From Thermoanaerobacterales bacterium (GTDB taxonomy: Bacteria; Actinomycetota; Acidimicrobiia; Acidimicrobiales; JACDCH01), in contig PKRH01000065.1 of assembly GCA_017577565.1 (NCBI GenBank), positions 1 through 19,322 of the forward strand: a stretch of DNA of 19,322 nt, read 5' to 3'. The notes beneath the pieces were generated by a model, which saw only the letters and a program-made list of their open reading frames with translations, searched no databases and had not been told where the DNA came from. Positions 12,275 to 19,322 of the stretch are shown here, one piece after another. Numbering within the stretch: position 1 is the stretch's first letter; each line of letters begins with the position of its first letter. The translations under genes and the position numbers were made by a program.

Positions 12275-15142
12275 TCAGGACTCGAACGCCTCGGGCGGCG
12301 GGCAGGCGCACACGAGGTTGCGGTCGCCGTAGGCGCCGTCGATGCGGCTGACCGGCGGCCAGTACTTGGCCCGGCGCAGACCCGGCACCGGGTAGGCGCC
12401 CAGCTCCCGGGGGTACGGCCGGTCCCAGTCGTCGACCAGCAGGTCCTCGGCCGTGTGCGGGGCGTGGGCCAGCGGGCTGTCGTCGTGCGACCACTCGCCC
12501 GACGCCACCCGGTCGATCTCGCCCTTGATGGCGATCATGGCGTCGCAGAAGCGGTCGAGCTCCTCGAGCGGCTCCGACTCGGTCGGCTCGATCATCAGCG
12601 TGCCGGCCACCGGGAAGCTCATCGTCGGGGCGTGGAAGCCGTAGTCGATGAGCCGCTTGGCCACGTCGTCGACGGTCACGCCCGTCCTCCGGGTGATCGG
12701 CCGCAGGTCGATGATGCACTCGTGGGCGACGCGCCCGTTCTGGCCGGTGTAGAGCACCGGGTAGTGGTCGGCCAGCCGGGTGGCGACGTAGTTGGCGCTG
12801 AGGATGGCCACCGCCGTGGCCCGGCGCAGCCCGTCCGGCCCCATCAGCTTGGTGTAGGTCCAGCTGATCGGGAGGATCGACGCCGAGCCCCACGGCGCCG
12901 CCGACACCGGGCCGGGGCCGGTCTCGGGGCCCGCCTCGGGCACCGCCGGGTGGTTGGGCAGGAACGGCGCCAGGTGGGCGCGGGCCGCCACCGGGCCGAC
13001 GCCCGGCCCGCCGCCGCCGTGGGGGATGCAGAACGTCTTGTGCAGGTTCAGGTGGCTGACGTCGCCGCCGAACCAGCCCGGCCGGGCGACGCCGACCAGC
13101 GCGTTGAGGTTGGCCCCGTCGATGTACACCTGGCCGCCGTGGCGGTGGACGACGTCGCAGATCTCGGTGATCGCGGCCTCGAACACGCCGTGGGTCGAGG
13201 GGTAGGTGACCATGAGCGCCGCCAGCCGGTCGGCGTGCTCGGCGGCCTTGGCCCGCAGGTCGTCGACGTCGATGTTGCCGTCGTCGTCGCAGGCCACGAC
13301 GACGACCCGCATGCCGGCCATGACCGCCGAGGCGGCGTTGGTGCCGTGGGCCGAGGCCGGGATGAGGCAGACGTCCCGCTGCTCGTCGCCCCGGCTTTGG
13401 TGGTAGGCCCGGATGGCCAGCAGCCCGGCCAGCTCGCCCTGCGACCCGGCGTTCGGCTGGAGCGAGACGGCGTCGTAGCCGGTGATGCGGGCGAGCGTCG
13501 TCTCCAGGTCGCGGATGAGCTCGAGGTAGCCGGCGGCCTGGTCGAGCGGCGCGAACGGGTGCAGGTCCGCGAACTCGGGCCAGGTGATCGGCTCCATCTC
13601 GGTGGTCGCGTTGAGCTTCATCGTGCACGACCCGAGCGGGATCATGGCCCGGTCCAGGGCGACGTCCCTGTCGGCCAGGCGCCGCAGGTAGCGGAGCATC
13701 TCGGTCTCGGACCGGTGCTCGTGGAAGACCGGGTGCGTGAGGTACTCGCTCGTACGCCGCTCGCCGGCGGGGATGCCGGTGGCCGCGCCGCCCTCGCCTG
13801 CCCCCACCGGCTCGTCGAGCCAGCCGTCGCCGGCCAGCCCGAGCGCGGTGGCCAGCCGGGCGAGCACGTCCCGATCGGTCGTCTCGTCGAGCGAGAGCCC
13901 GATCGTGTCGGCGTCGACCCGGCGCAGGTTGATGCGCTGCTCGCGGGCCCGCTCGACCAGCTCGTCGGCCCGGCCCGGCACCCGGAGCGTGAGCGTGTCG
14001 AACCACGTGTCGTTGGCCAGCTCGTAGCCGGCGGCCCGCAGGGCGCCGGCCAGCCGGGTCGTCGTGCCCGCGACCCGCTCGGCGATGGCCCGCAGGCCGT
14101 CGGGGCCGTGGTAGACGGCGTACATGGCGGCCATGACCGCCAGCAGCACCTGGGCGGTGCAGATGTTGGAGGTCGCCTTCTCCCGGCGGATGTGCTGCTC
14201 GCGGGTCTGCAGGGCCAGCCGGTAGGCGGGGCGGCCGGCGGTGTCGACCGAGACGCCGACCAGGCGGCCGGGCAGGGACCGGCGGAACTCGTGGCGGGTG
14301 GCGAGGAAGCCGGCGTGGGGGCCGCCGAAGCCCATGGGGACGCCGAACCGCTGGGCCGAGCCGACGGCGACGTCGGCGCCCAGCTCGCCCGGCGGCACGA
14401 GGAGCGTGCAGGCGAGCAGGTCGGTGGCCACGACGACCAGCCCGCCGGCGGCGTGGACGGCCTCGACGACCGGCCGCAGGTCGCGCACGACACCCGAGGT
14501 GCCGGGGTGCTGGAGCAGCACGCCGAAGGCCGACCCGGGGTCGAGGTCGGTGGCCGGGTCGCCGACGACGACCTCGATGCCGAGGGGCTCGGCCCGGGTG
14601 GCGACGACGGCGATCGTCTGCGGGTGGCACTCGGCGTCGACGAAGAACGTCGTGCCGGCGTGCTTCGTCGCCCGGCGGACGAGGGTCATCCCCTCGGCCG
14701 CCGCCGTGCCCTCGTCGAGCATGGAGGCGTTGGCGATCTCCAGCCCGGTGAGGTCGCACACCATCGTCTGGAAGGTGAGCAGCGCCTCGAGCCGGCCCTG
14801 GCTGATCTCGGGCTGGTACGGCGTGTAGGCCGTGTACCAGGCCGGGTTCTCGAGCACGTTGCGCTTGATGACCCCGGGCACGTGCGTGCCGTAGTACCCG
14901 GTGCCGATCAGCGAGGTGAACACCTGGTTGCGCCGGGCGAGCGCCCGGAGGCGGGCGAGGGCCTCGGGCTCGGAGATCGCCTCGTCGAGCTCGAGCGGCT
15001 TGTCGTCCCGGATCGACGGCGGCACCGCCTGGTCGAGCAGGTCGTCGAGGCTCGCGGCCCCGACGACCTCGAGCATGCGGGCGATGTCGTCGGCCGACGG
15101 CCCGATGTGGCGGTCGGCGAAGTTCTCGGCGCTGGTGCTCAC
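12275..15142 (-). CDS. gcvP: Glycine dehydrogenase (aminomethyl-transferring), P-protein of the glycine cleavage system
   Basis: This 955-residue PLP enzyme decarboxylates glycine and transfers the aminomethyl group to lipoylated H-protein. It is the full single-chain form: the N-terminal half (MSTSAENFADRHIGPSADDI, YYGTHVPGVIKRNVLENPAWYTAYTPYQPE) and the catalytic C-terminal half with PLP lysine K702 in HLNLHKTFCIPHGGGGPG. MIPLGSCTMKLNATTEM (500-516) and the VACPPPE-like end (VCACPPPEAFES) are also present. Length and motifs are normal, with no frameshift. The start is GTG at 15142, with GGAG about 7 nt upstream. gcvT and gcvH are not adjacent, so gcvP stands alone, as in many actinobacteria. 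The leader carries a glycine riboswitch, so expression is expected to rise with glycine. Confidence 0.97.
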   Translation of the reverse strand: MSTSAENFADRHIGPSADDIARMLEVVGAASLDDLLDQAVPPSIRDDKPLELDEAISEPEALARLRALARRNQVFTSLIGTGYYGTHVPGVIKRNVLENPAWYTAYTPYQPEISQGRLEALLTFQTMVCDLTGLEIANASMLDEGTAAAEGMTLVRRATKHAGTTFFVDAECHPQTIAVVATRAEPLGIEVVVGDPATDLDPGSAFGVLLQHPGTSGVVRDLRPVVEAVHAAGGLVVVATDLLACTLLVPPGELGADVAVGSAQRFGVPMGFGGPHAGFLATRHEFRRSLPGRLVGVSVDTAGRPAYRLALQTREQHIRREKATSNICTAQVLLAVMAAMYAVYHGPDGLRAIAERVAGTTTRLAGALRAAGYELANDTWFDTLTLRVPGRADELVERAREQRINLRRVDADTIGLSLDETTDRDVLARLATALGLAGDGWLDEPVGAGEGGAATGIPAGERRTSEYLTHPVFHEHRSETEMLRYLRRLADRDVALDRAMIPLGSCTMKLNATTEMEPITWPEFADLHPFAPLDQAAGYLELIRDLETTLARITGYDAVSLQPNAGSQGELAGLLAIRAYHQSRGDEQRDVCLIPASAHGTNAASAVMAGMRVVVVACDDDGNIDVDDLRAKAAEHADRLAALMVTYPSTHGVFEAAITEICDVVHRHGGQVYIDGANLNALVGVARPGWFGGDVSHLNLHKTFCIPHGGGGPGVGPVAARAHLAPFLPNHPAVPEAGPETGPGPVSAAPWGSASILPISWTYTKLMGPDGLRRATAVAILSANYVATRLADHYPVLYTGQNGRVAHECIIDLRPITRRTGVTVDDVAKRLIDYGFHAPTMSFPVAGTLMIEPTESEPLEELDRFCDAMIAIKGEIDRVASGEWSHDDSPLAHAPHTAEDLLVDDWDRPYPRELGAYPVPGLRRAKYWPPVSRIDGAYGDRNLVCACPPPEAFES

Positions 15143-15180
15143 GGTGCGGCTCCGGTCTCGAGGTGGGGTCGCTGGTCGGC

Positions 15181-15195
15181 GGCGCCGGCGGCGCC
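15181..15195 (-). promoter_or_regulatory. GC stem between riboswitch and gcvP ribosome site (possible expression platform)
   Basis: GGCGCC-GGC-GGCGCC forms a 6-bp hairpin and is part of a GGCGCCGGC direct repeat. It lies between the aptamer and the GGAG ribosome site and could be the switching stem. The alternative pairing cannot be resolved by eye. Confidence 0.3.
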
Positions 15196-15202
15196 GGCGG
15201 TT

Positions 15203-15335
15203 CCCCCTCTGTCGCCCGGCGGGCTCCAGAGCTGCCTCGCCCCGATGGTCCCTGGTGCCTGAGAGGTTCCGGGGTGGTTGCCCCTTCGGCGCCCCCCGCC
15301 GACCCGGTCGGGGCGGCGGCGGGTCTCTCCCAACG
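15203..15335 (-). promoter_or_regulatory. Glycine riboswitch, single aptamer with degenerate second (ghost) stem
   Basis: On the minus strand the leader shows the conserved glycine-aptamer blocks in order: GGGAGAG (about 15325-15331), GCGCCGAAGGGGCAA (about 15278-15292) and CCTCTCAGGCACC (15254-15266). These are followed by CTCTGG and, after a short GC stem, CAGAG (about 15206-15233). In tandem switches a complete second aptamer sits between CTCTGG and CAGAG; here only a short stem remains, so this is a singlet with a ghost aptamer. It lies between the WYL gene stop and gcvP and is expected to activate gcvP when glycine is bound. A TAGCCT -10-like element (15356-15361) overlaps the WYL stop codon. 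The remainder of the 216-nt gap holds no gene. Confidence 0.88.
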
Positions 15336-15358
15336 GGGGTCGTCAGCGGGCCCCCAGG

Positions 15359-16345
15359 CTAGTCGCCGGCCGCGGCCCCGGGCGCGCCCGCCCGCGTCGC
15401 CCGGTCGAGCCGGCCGGCCAGGCGGCGGATGCGCTCGACCAGCTCGGGCGGCTCCTCGACGGTGAAGTCGAGGTCGAGCGTGAGCAGGTGGAAGGTCAGC
15501 ACGTCGAGGTCCCACCCGCCGGTCGTCAGCCGGCTCTCGTCGGGGCCGGCCGGCTCGAGGATGCCGCCGCCGGGGGAGAGGCGCTCGGCCACGACCTCGA
15601 CCGGGGCGTGGACGACCACCTCGGCGTGGACCGGGTAGGCGGCGACGGCGGTGCCCCGGGCGACGAAGGCCGCCAGGTCCTCCGCCGGGGGCGGGCGGGG
15701 CGTGAACCGGCCGACGGCCACCGGCCGGCTGGCGAGGCGGTCGACGCGGAAGGTGCGCCAGTCGCGGCGGTCGACGTCCCAGGCGACGAGGTACCAGTGC
15801 CGGCCCGTGTGCACCATCCCCAGCGGCTCGACCGTGCGCCGCCCGACCTCCCCGTCGTTGCGGGCGTAGTCGAACCGCAGGACCTCGTGGGCCCGGCACG
15901 CCGCGGCCACCGTGGCCAGCACCTCGACGTCGACGCCCTGGCGGGCGCTCCGGGGCGTGACCGTCGCCGCCGACACCGCCCCCGCCCGGCCCCGCAGGCG
16001 GGCGGGGAGCAGGCGCTCGAGCTTGGCCAGGGCCCGCTCGCCGGCCTCCTCGATGCCGGCCACCGAGCCGCCGGCCGCGGCGCTGCGGAGCCCGACGACG
16101 ACGGCGACGGCCTCGTCGTCGTCGAGGAGCAGGGGAGGGAGGTCGGCGCCCGGCTCCAGCCGGTAGCCGCCGGCGACGCCGGGGGTGGAGCGGATGGCGT
16201 AGCCGAGCGACCGCAGGCGCTCGACGTCCCGCCGGACGGTGCGGACGTCGACCTCGAGGCGCTCGGCGAGCGTCCGGCCCGACCAGTCCCGCTGGACCTG
16301 CAGCAGCGACAGGAGGCGCAGCAGCCGGCCCGACGTGCCCCACAT
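15359..16345 (-). CDS. WYL-domain transcriptional regulator (YafY/PafB-C type)
   Basis: This 328-residue protein has an N-terminal helix-turn-helix (about 1-55: SGRLLRLLSLLQVQRDWSGR, VDVRTVRRDVERLRSLGY), a WYL domain (about 140-215) with the literal WYL tripeptide at 184-186 (GRHWYLVAWD), and a C-terminal WCX segment (about 235-312). WYL domains are regarded as ligand sensors, in PafBC for nucleic acids formed during DNA damage, and in others for unknown ligands. I chose the ATG at 16345 because the HTH begins there; the longer frame would run through the divergent promoter into the epoxide hydrolase gene. It is divergent from an epoxide hydrolase / AlkZ-like pair, with a perfect inverted repeat between, so it most likely controls that pair and itself. 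It is upstream of gcvP on the same strand but separated by the riboswitch. Confidence 0.9.
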   Translation of the reverse strand: MWGTSGRLLRLLSLLQVQRDWSGRTLAERLEVDVRTVRRDVERLRSLGYAIRSTPGVAGGYRLEPGADLPPLLLDDDEAVAVVVGLRSAAAGGSVAGIEEAGERALAKLERLLPARLRGRAGAVSAATVTPRSARQGVDVEVLATVAAACRAHEVLRFDYARNDGEVGRRTVEPLGMVHTGRHWYLVAWDVDRRDWRTFRVDRLASRPVAVGRFTPRPPPAEDLAAFVARGTAVAAYPVHAEVVVHAPVEVVAERLSPGGGILEPAGPDESRLTTGGWDLDVLTFHLLTLDLDFTVEEPPELVERIRRLAGRLDRATRAGAPGAAAGD

Positions 16346-16348
16346 GTC

Positions 16349-16360
16349 CGAAGATCTTCG
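16349..16360. promoter_or_regulatory. Perfect 12-bp palindrome near the WYL gene start
   Basis: CGAAGATCTTCG is self-complementary and lies 3 nt upstream of the WYL ATG, 11 nt from the longer inverted repeat. It is AT-richer than its surroundings. It could be a second operator half or part of the WYL promoter. Confidence 0.35.
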
Positions 16361-16371
16361 AGCCTTCCGCC

Positions 16372-16396
16372 ATCGAGGACAAGAGCTGTCCTCGAT
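16372..16396. promoter_or_regulatory. Inverted-repeat operator in the WYL / epoxide hydrolase divergent promoter
   Basis: ATCGAGGACA (16372-16381) and TGTCCTCGAT (16387-16396) are exact reverse complements with a 5-nt spacer, AGAGC. The core GGACA-N5-TGTCC resembles sites I associate with YafY-type WYL regulators. It lies 26 nt from the WYL start and 19 nt from the epoxide hydrolase start, where the -35 region of the latter would be. Confidence 0.7.
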
Positions 16397-16402
16397 CACC
16401 CG

Positions 16403-16408
16403 TACCGT
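16403..16408 (+). promoter_or_regulatory. Possible -10 of a leaderless epoxide hydrolase transcript
   Basis: TACCGT (TANNNT) ends 7 nt before the ATG at 16416, so the transcript could start at the ATG itself. No Shine-Dalgarno is seen. The inverted repeat at 16372-16396 covers the place of the -35, fitting control by the divergent WYL protein. Confidence 0.4.
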
Positions 16409-16415
16409 GCGGGCC

Positions 16416-17594
16416 ATGACCTCCACGACGACCACCGAGATCCGCCCCTTCCGCATCGAGGTGCCCCAGGCGGCCCTCGACGACCTCGCCGACCGCCTCG
16501 CCCGCGCCCGCTGGGGCGCCGACCTGCCGGGCGACGACCCGTGGGCCCGGGGCGTGCCCACCAGCTACCTGCGGGGGCTGGCCGAGCGGTGGGCGACCGC
16601 CTACGACTGGCGGGACCACGAGGCCCGCATCAACGAGCTGCCCCAGTTCACGACCGAGATCGACGGGCAGACCGTCCACTTCCTCCACGTGCGCTCGCCC
16701 GAGCCCGACGCCCTGCCCCTCGTGCTGACCCACGGCTGGCCGGGGTCGTTCGTCGAGTTCCTCGAGGTCGTCGGCCCGCTGACCGACCCCCGGGCCCACG
16801 GGGGCGACCCCGCCGACGCCTTCCACCTGGTGATCCCGTCCATCCCCGGGTTCGGGTTCTCGATGCCGCTGTCCTCGCCCGGCTGGACGCCCGACCGGGT
16901 GGCCGCCGCCTGGGTGGAGCTCATGACCCGCCTCGGCTACGAGCGCTTCGGCGCCCAGGGCGGCGACTACGGCGCCATCATCTCGCCGGCGGTCGGCCGG
17001 CTGGCGCCCGACCGGGTCGTGGGGGTCCACGTCAACGCCGCCACCGGGGGCTTCATCTCGTTCCGCCCGCCGAGCGAGGAGGAGCTCGCCGAGCTGACCG
17101 ACCTCGAGCGGTCCCGGGTCGCCCGCCTCCAGCGGTACATGGCCGAGCAGATGGGCTACGCCCAGATCCAGTCGACCCGGCCGCAGACCCTCGGGCACGG
17201 GCTCACCGACTCGCCGGTCGGCCAGCTGGCCTGGATCGTCGAGAAGTTCGCCGAGTGGACCGACGACGCGGCCGCCCTGCCCGAGGACGCCGTCGACGTC
17301 GACCACCTCCTCACCAACGTGACGCTCTACTGGCTCACCGGCACGGCGGCGACCTCGGCCAACATGTACTACGAGGTGGCCCACGCCGGCGGCTGGGGCG
17401 GCACGGTCGAGCGCAGCCCGGTGCCCACCGGCGTGGCCGCCTTCAGCACCGACGTGGCCATCCGCCGCCACGCCGAGGCGGCCAACACGATCACCCACTG
17501 GTCCGACTTCGACGCCGGCGGGCACTTCGCCGCCATGGAGGCGCCGGAGCTCTTCGTCCGGGACGTGCGGGACTTCTTCCGCACGGTCCGCTGA
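16416..17594 (+). CDS. Epoxide hydrolase (alpha/beta-hydrolase with N-terminal EHN domain)
   Basis: This 392-residue protein has an N-terminal epoxide-hydrolase domain (about 8-115: IRPFRIEVPQAALDDLADRL...), then an alpha/beta-hydrolase core. The oxyanion motif is HGWPGS (106-111). The nucleophile is D184 in GAQGGDYGAI (family norm GGDWG, so Tyr replaces Trp). The general base is H370 in DAGGHFAAMEAPE. Tyrosines in the lid, such as Y318/Y319 in ANMYYE, are candidates for epoxide activation. The microsomal/juvenile-hormone-type family opens epoxides to diols and in bacteria acts on diverse xenobiotic or lipid epoxides. The length is usual and the enzyme looks intact. It is the first gene of a two-gene unit with the AlkZ-like gene and is divergent from the WYL regulator. 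An in-frame GTG three codons upstream is possible but less likely. Confidence 0.9.
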   Translation: MTSTTTTEIRPFRIEVPQAALDDLADRLARARWGADLPGDDPWARGVPTSYLRGLAERWATAYDWRDHEARINELPQFTTEIDGQTVHFLHVRSPEPDALPLVLTHGWPGSFVEFLEVVGPLTDPRAHGGDPADAFHLVIPSIPGFGFSMPLSSPGWTPDRVAAAWVELMTRLGYERFGAQGGDYGAIISPAVGRLAPDRVVGVHVNAATGGFISFRPPSEEELAELTDLERSRVARLQRYMAEQMGYAQIQSTRPQTLGHGLTDSPVGQLAWIVEKFAEWTDDAAALPEDAVDVDHLLTNVTLYWLTGTAATSANMYYEVAHAGGWGGTVERSPVPTGVAAFSTDVAIRRHAEAANTITHWSDFDAGGHFAAMEAPELFVRDVRDFFRTVR

Positions 17595-17607
17595 GGGGCG
17601 GCACGCC

Positions 17608-18753
17608 GTGGCCGCCACGACCGGGCGCCCGCCGGTCCTGTCGCGGCGGGCCCTCAACCGGGCGCTGCTCGCCCGCCAGCTGCTGCTGGAGCGGTCGACG
17701 ATGCCGGTGCTGGACGCCGTCCACCACCTCGTCGGCCTGCAGGCCCAGGCCCCCTGGTCGCCCTACCACGCGCTCTGGGCGCGGCTCGAGGGCTTCGACC
17801 CCCACGAGCTCGGCGCCCTGCTCACCAAGCGGCGGACGGTGCGCATCGTGCTCATGCGCAGCACCGTCCACTGGGTGACCGCCGAGGACTGCCTGTTCCT
17901 GCGGCCGCTGCTGGCCGGCTTCCTCGAGCGGGCGCTGCTCACCTCGCCGTGGCGCAGCGGCCTGCAGGACCTCGACCACGACGCCGTGGCCGAGGCGGCC
18001 CGCCGCCTGGTCGAGGAGGAGCCGATGACGTTCCGGCAGCTGGGCCTCGCGCTGGCCGAGCGGTGGCCGGGCCGGGACCCGGCCACCCTGGCCCAGCTGG
18101 CCCGCGCCCGGGTGCCGCTCGTCCAGCTGCCGCCCCGGGCGGTGTGGGGCCGCACCGGTCAGGTCGTCGTGACGACCGCCGAGGCCTGGCTGGGCCGGCC
18201 GCTCGACCCGGCGCCCGACCCGGAGCGCATGCTGCTGCGCTACCTGGCGGCCTTCGGGCCGGCCTCGGTGATGGACGCCCAGACCTGGTGCGGCCTGACC
18301 CGGCTCGGCGAGGTGGCGGACCGGCTCGGCGACCGGGTCGTCCGCTTCCGGGACGAGGACGGGCGCGAGCTCCTCGACCTGCCCGACGCGCCCCGGCCCG
18401 ACCCGGACACGCCGGCGCCGGTCCGGTTCCTGCCCGACTTCGACAACCTGCTCGTGTCCCACGCCGACCGCCGCCGGGTCGTCGACGACGAGGACCGGCG
18501 GCGGATCGCCCGGGTCACCGGCGCCTACCCGGGCCACGTGCTGGTCGACGGGCGGGTGGCCGCCCTGTGGGTGCTGACCAGGCGGAAGGGGACGGCGACG
18601 CTGGTCGTCACGGCCCTCCGGCCGCTGTCCCGGCGGGAGCGGGACGAGGTCGTCGCCGAGGGCGCCGCGCTGCTCGGCTTCACGGCCCCCGGGCTCGACC
18701 CCGACATCCGCGTCGTCGCGCTCGGCGAGCCCGGCGCGGTGACGTTCGGGTGA
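17608..18753 (+). CDS. AlkZ-like winged-helix DNA glycosylase family protein (HTH_42)
   Basis: This is a 381-residue winged-helix DNA-binding protein of the HTH_42 (YcaQ/AlkZ) family. The N-terminal part carries LVGLQAQAPWSPYHALWAR (41-59), where Q45-A-Q47 fits the Q-x-Q catalytic motif of AlkZ rather than Q-x-D of YcaQ. Later family segments are RTVRIVLMRSTVHWVTAEDC (75-94), LRYLAAFGPASVMDAQTWCG (about 210-229), FLPDFDNLLVSHADR and VLVDGRVAALWVLTR. AlkZ of the azinomycin producer removes bulky alkylated purines and unhooks crosslinks, and relatives often sit near genotoxin genes. The GTG start has GAGGGG about 10 nt upstream and follows the epoxide hydrolase stop by 13 nt. I infer DNA-adduct repair paired with epoxide removal, but many family members remain uncharacterised. 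Confidence 0.85.
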   Translation: MAATTGRPPVLSRRALNRALLARQLLLERSTMPVLDAVHHLVGLQAQAPWSPYHALWARLEGFDPHELGALLTKRRTVRIVLMRSTVHWVTAEDCLFLRPLLAGFLERALLTSPWRSGLQDLDHDAVAEAARRLVEEEPMTFRQLGLALAERWPGRDPATLAQLARARVPLVQLPPRAVWGRTGQVVVTTAEAWLGRPLDPAPDPERMLLRYLAAFGPASVMDAQTWCGLTRLGEVADRLGDRVVRFRDEDGRELLDLPDAPRPDPDTPAPVRFLPDFDNLLVSHADRRRVVDDEDRRRIARVTGAYPGHVLVDGRVAALWVLTRRKGTATLVVTALRPLSRRERDEVVAEGAALLGFTAPGLDPDIRVVALGEPGAVTFG

Positions 18754-18781
18754 CCTCCCGGTGCGCCGGCAGCGCGCCCCC

Positions 18782-18811
18782 GTCGGAGGGCGCCGGCCGG
18801 CGCCCTCCGAC
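18782..18811. terminator. Bidirectional terminator, 30-bp perfect palindrome
   Basis: GTCGGAGGGCGCC and GGCGCCCTCCGAC are perfect 13-nt arms around GGCC, making a fully self-complementary 30-bp sequence. It lies 28 nt after the AlkZ-like stop and its last base is in the stop codon of the converging gene. It probably terminates both transcripts. Confidence 0.75.
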
Positions 18812-19322
18812 TACTCGTCGCCGTCGGCGGGGCGCAGTCGCCCCATCCGCCAGGTCGCGACCGCCAGGGTCACGACCAGGATGAGCGCCAGGCGCACGAC
18901 GGCGCCGGCGCCGTTCGGCGTGCCGTCGCGGAGGAGGCGCCACCCGCCGGCGTCGTCGGCCAGCCCGGCGTAGACCTGCTGCGCCTCCCACATCGGCGAG
19001 ATCTGGGCGATGCCCGACACCGCGCCGCCCAGGAGCCGCTCGACCAGGAACACCACCGCCAGCGACCACACGGCGGAGCGACGGACCAGCACGCCGATCA
19101 TGACGAACAGGCCCAGGTAGGCGGCCGAGCCGGTGATGGTCGCCAGCGCCATCGGGGCGGCGCCGTCGGGCAGACCTGCCGCCACGGTGGCCAGCACCAT
19201 GGCCGGCACGAGCGTGACCAGGGCGACGAGCCAGGCCCCGAGCCAGCGCCCGACGACGATGGTCCGGAACCGGACCGGGGACAGCCAGGTCAGGGCGAAG
19301 GTGCCGGCCCGGATGTCGGCTC
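18811..19322 (-). CDS. Multi-spanning membrane protein, C-terminal part (ABC-2-type permease-like)
   Basis: The frame is open on the minus strand from the window edge to a TAG at 18811-18813, giving 169 residues; the N-terminus is outside the window. The visible start, ADIRAGTFALTWLSPVRFRTIVVGRWLGAW, resembles the loop of ABC-2 permeases in which a transporter moves between membrane helices. About four hydrophobic segments follow: WLGAWLVALVTLVPAMVLAT, ALATITGSAAYLGLFVMIGV, AVWSLAVVFLVERLLGGAV and VVRLALILVVTLAVATW. It ends with a basic then acidic tail, RMGRLRPADGDE. An ATPase partner would be expected just upstream, outside the window. The permease assignment is by overall pattern only, with no diagnostic motif. 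The in-frame ATG at 19209 is internal, because the reading continues conserved-looking membrane sequence beyond it. Confidence 0.7.
   Translation of the reverse strand, partial: ADIRAGTFALTWLSPVRFRTIVVGRWLGAWLVALVTLVPAMVLATVAAGLPDGAAPMALATITGSAAYLGLFVMIGVLVRRSAVWSLAVVFLVERLLGGAVSGIAQISPMWEAQQVYAGLADDAGGWRLLRDGTPNGAGAVVRLALILVVTLAVATWRMGRLRPADGDE

Noticed and set aside
12455..15262. Long plus-strand open frame opposite gcvP
   Set aside because: Antisense of gcvP, with Val/Gly/Arg/Asp-rich composition typical of high-GC shadows and no recognisable motif.
15203..15335. Tandem two-aptamer glycine riboswitch
   Set aside because: Only one copy of the GCGCCGAAGG and CTCTCAGGC blocks is present, so a second full aptamer is not supported.
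12105..17657. Very long minus-strand open frame (1850 codons) spanning gcvP and beyond
   Set aside because: It is an out-of-frame shadow of gcvP and of the genes around it; its translation is low-complexity Arg/Gly/Pro/Ala with no domain, while gcvP is clearly coded in another frame.
1..19322. CRISPR arrays, tRNAs, IS elements, prophage or integrase genes
   Set aside because: No spaced direct repeats of CRISPR size, no tRNA-like cloverleaf and no transposase or integrase motif were found by eye on either strand.

Overview
The window is very GC-rich, uses GTG starts freely and has frequent 1-4 nt stop/start overlaps. Together with mycobacterial-type steroid genes, an F420/LLM-type oxidoreductase and a DivIVA-like coiled-coil protein, this points to a high-GC actinobacterium, perhaps an Acidimicrobiia-like lineage (inference only). 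No tRNA, rRNA, CRISPR array, IS element or phage gene was seen. All genes look chromosomal and intact except the two cut by the window edges.

Region 1 (1-4533, + strand) is a tightly packed operon. It holds the end of one DUF35/OB-fold protein, a second DUF35 protein, two thiolase-fold proteins that both lack the thiolase Cys/His/Cys residues, and two short-chain dehydrogenases (SDRs). The second SDR closely resembles Comamonas 3-alpha-hydroxysteroid dehydrogenase/carbonyl reductase. The DUF35-thiolase-thiolase order and sizes resemble the Rv3521-ltp4-ltp3 block of mycobacteria, so a sterol side-chain aldol-lyase system is the best guess. Region 2 (4552-9683, - strand) reads Rieske oxygenase, GAF histidine kinase, NarL-type response regulator, then an SDR overlapping a divergent QueA-like protein. 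The Rieske gene has a well-formed promoter with a KstR-type operator inside it, which ties it to steroid metabolism.

Region 3 (9897-12234, + strand) is a DivIVA-like coiled-coil protein with 11-residue repeats, followed 4 nt later by an LLM-class oxidoreductase resembling Rv3520c. Region 4 (12275-15358, - strand) is gcvP, preceded by a single-aptamer glycine riboswitch. It is separated from region 3 by a strong bidirectional terminator hairpin.

Region 5 (15359-18753) is a divergent unit. A WYL-domain regulator reads left. An epoxide hydrolase and an AlkZ-type DNA glycosylase-like protein read right, 13 nt apart. A perfect 10-bp inverted repeat lies in the shared promoter. I read this as a possible epoxide/alkylation defence module: one enzyme removes the electrophile, the other repairs the DNA adduct, and a WYL regulator controls both. 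A 30-bp perfect palindrome terminates it against a converging, truncated membrane protein (18811-19322).
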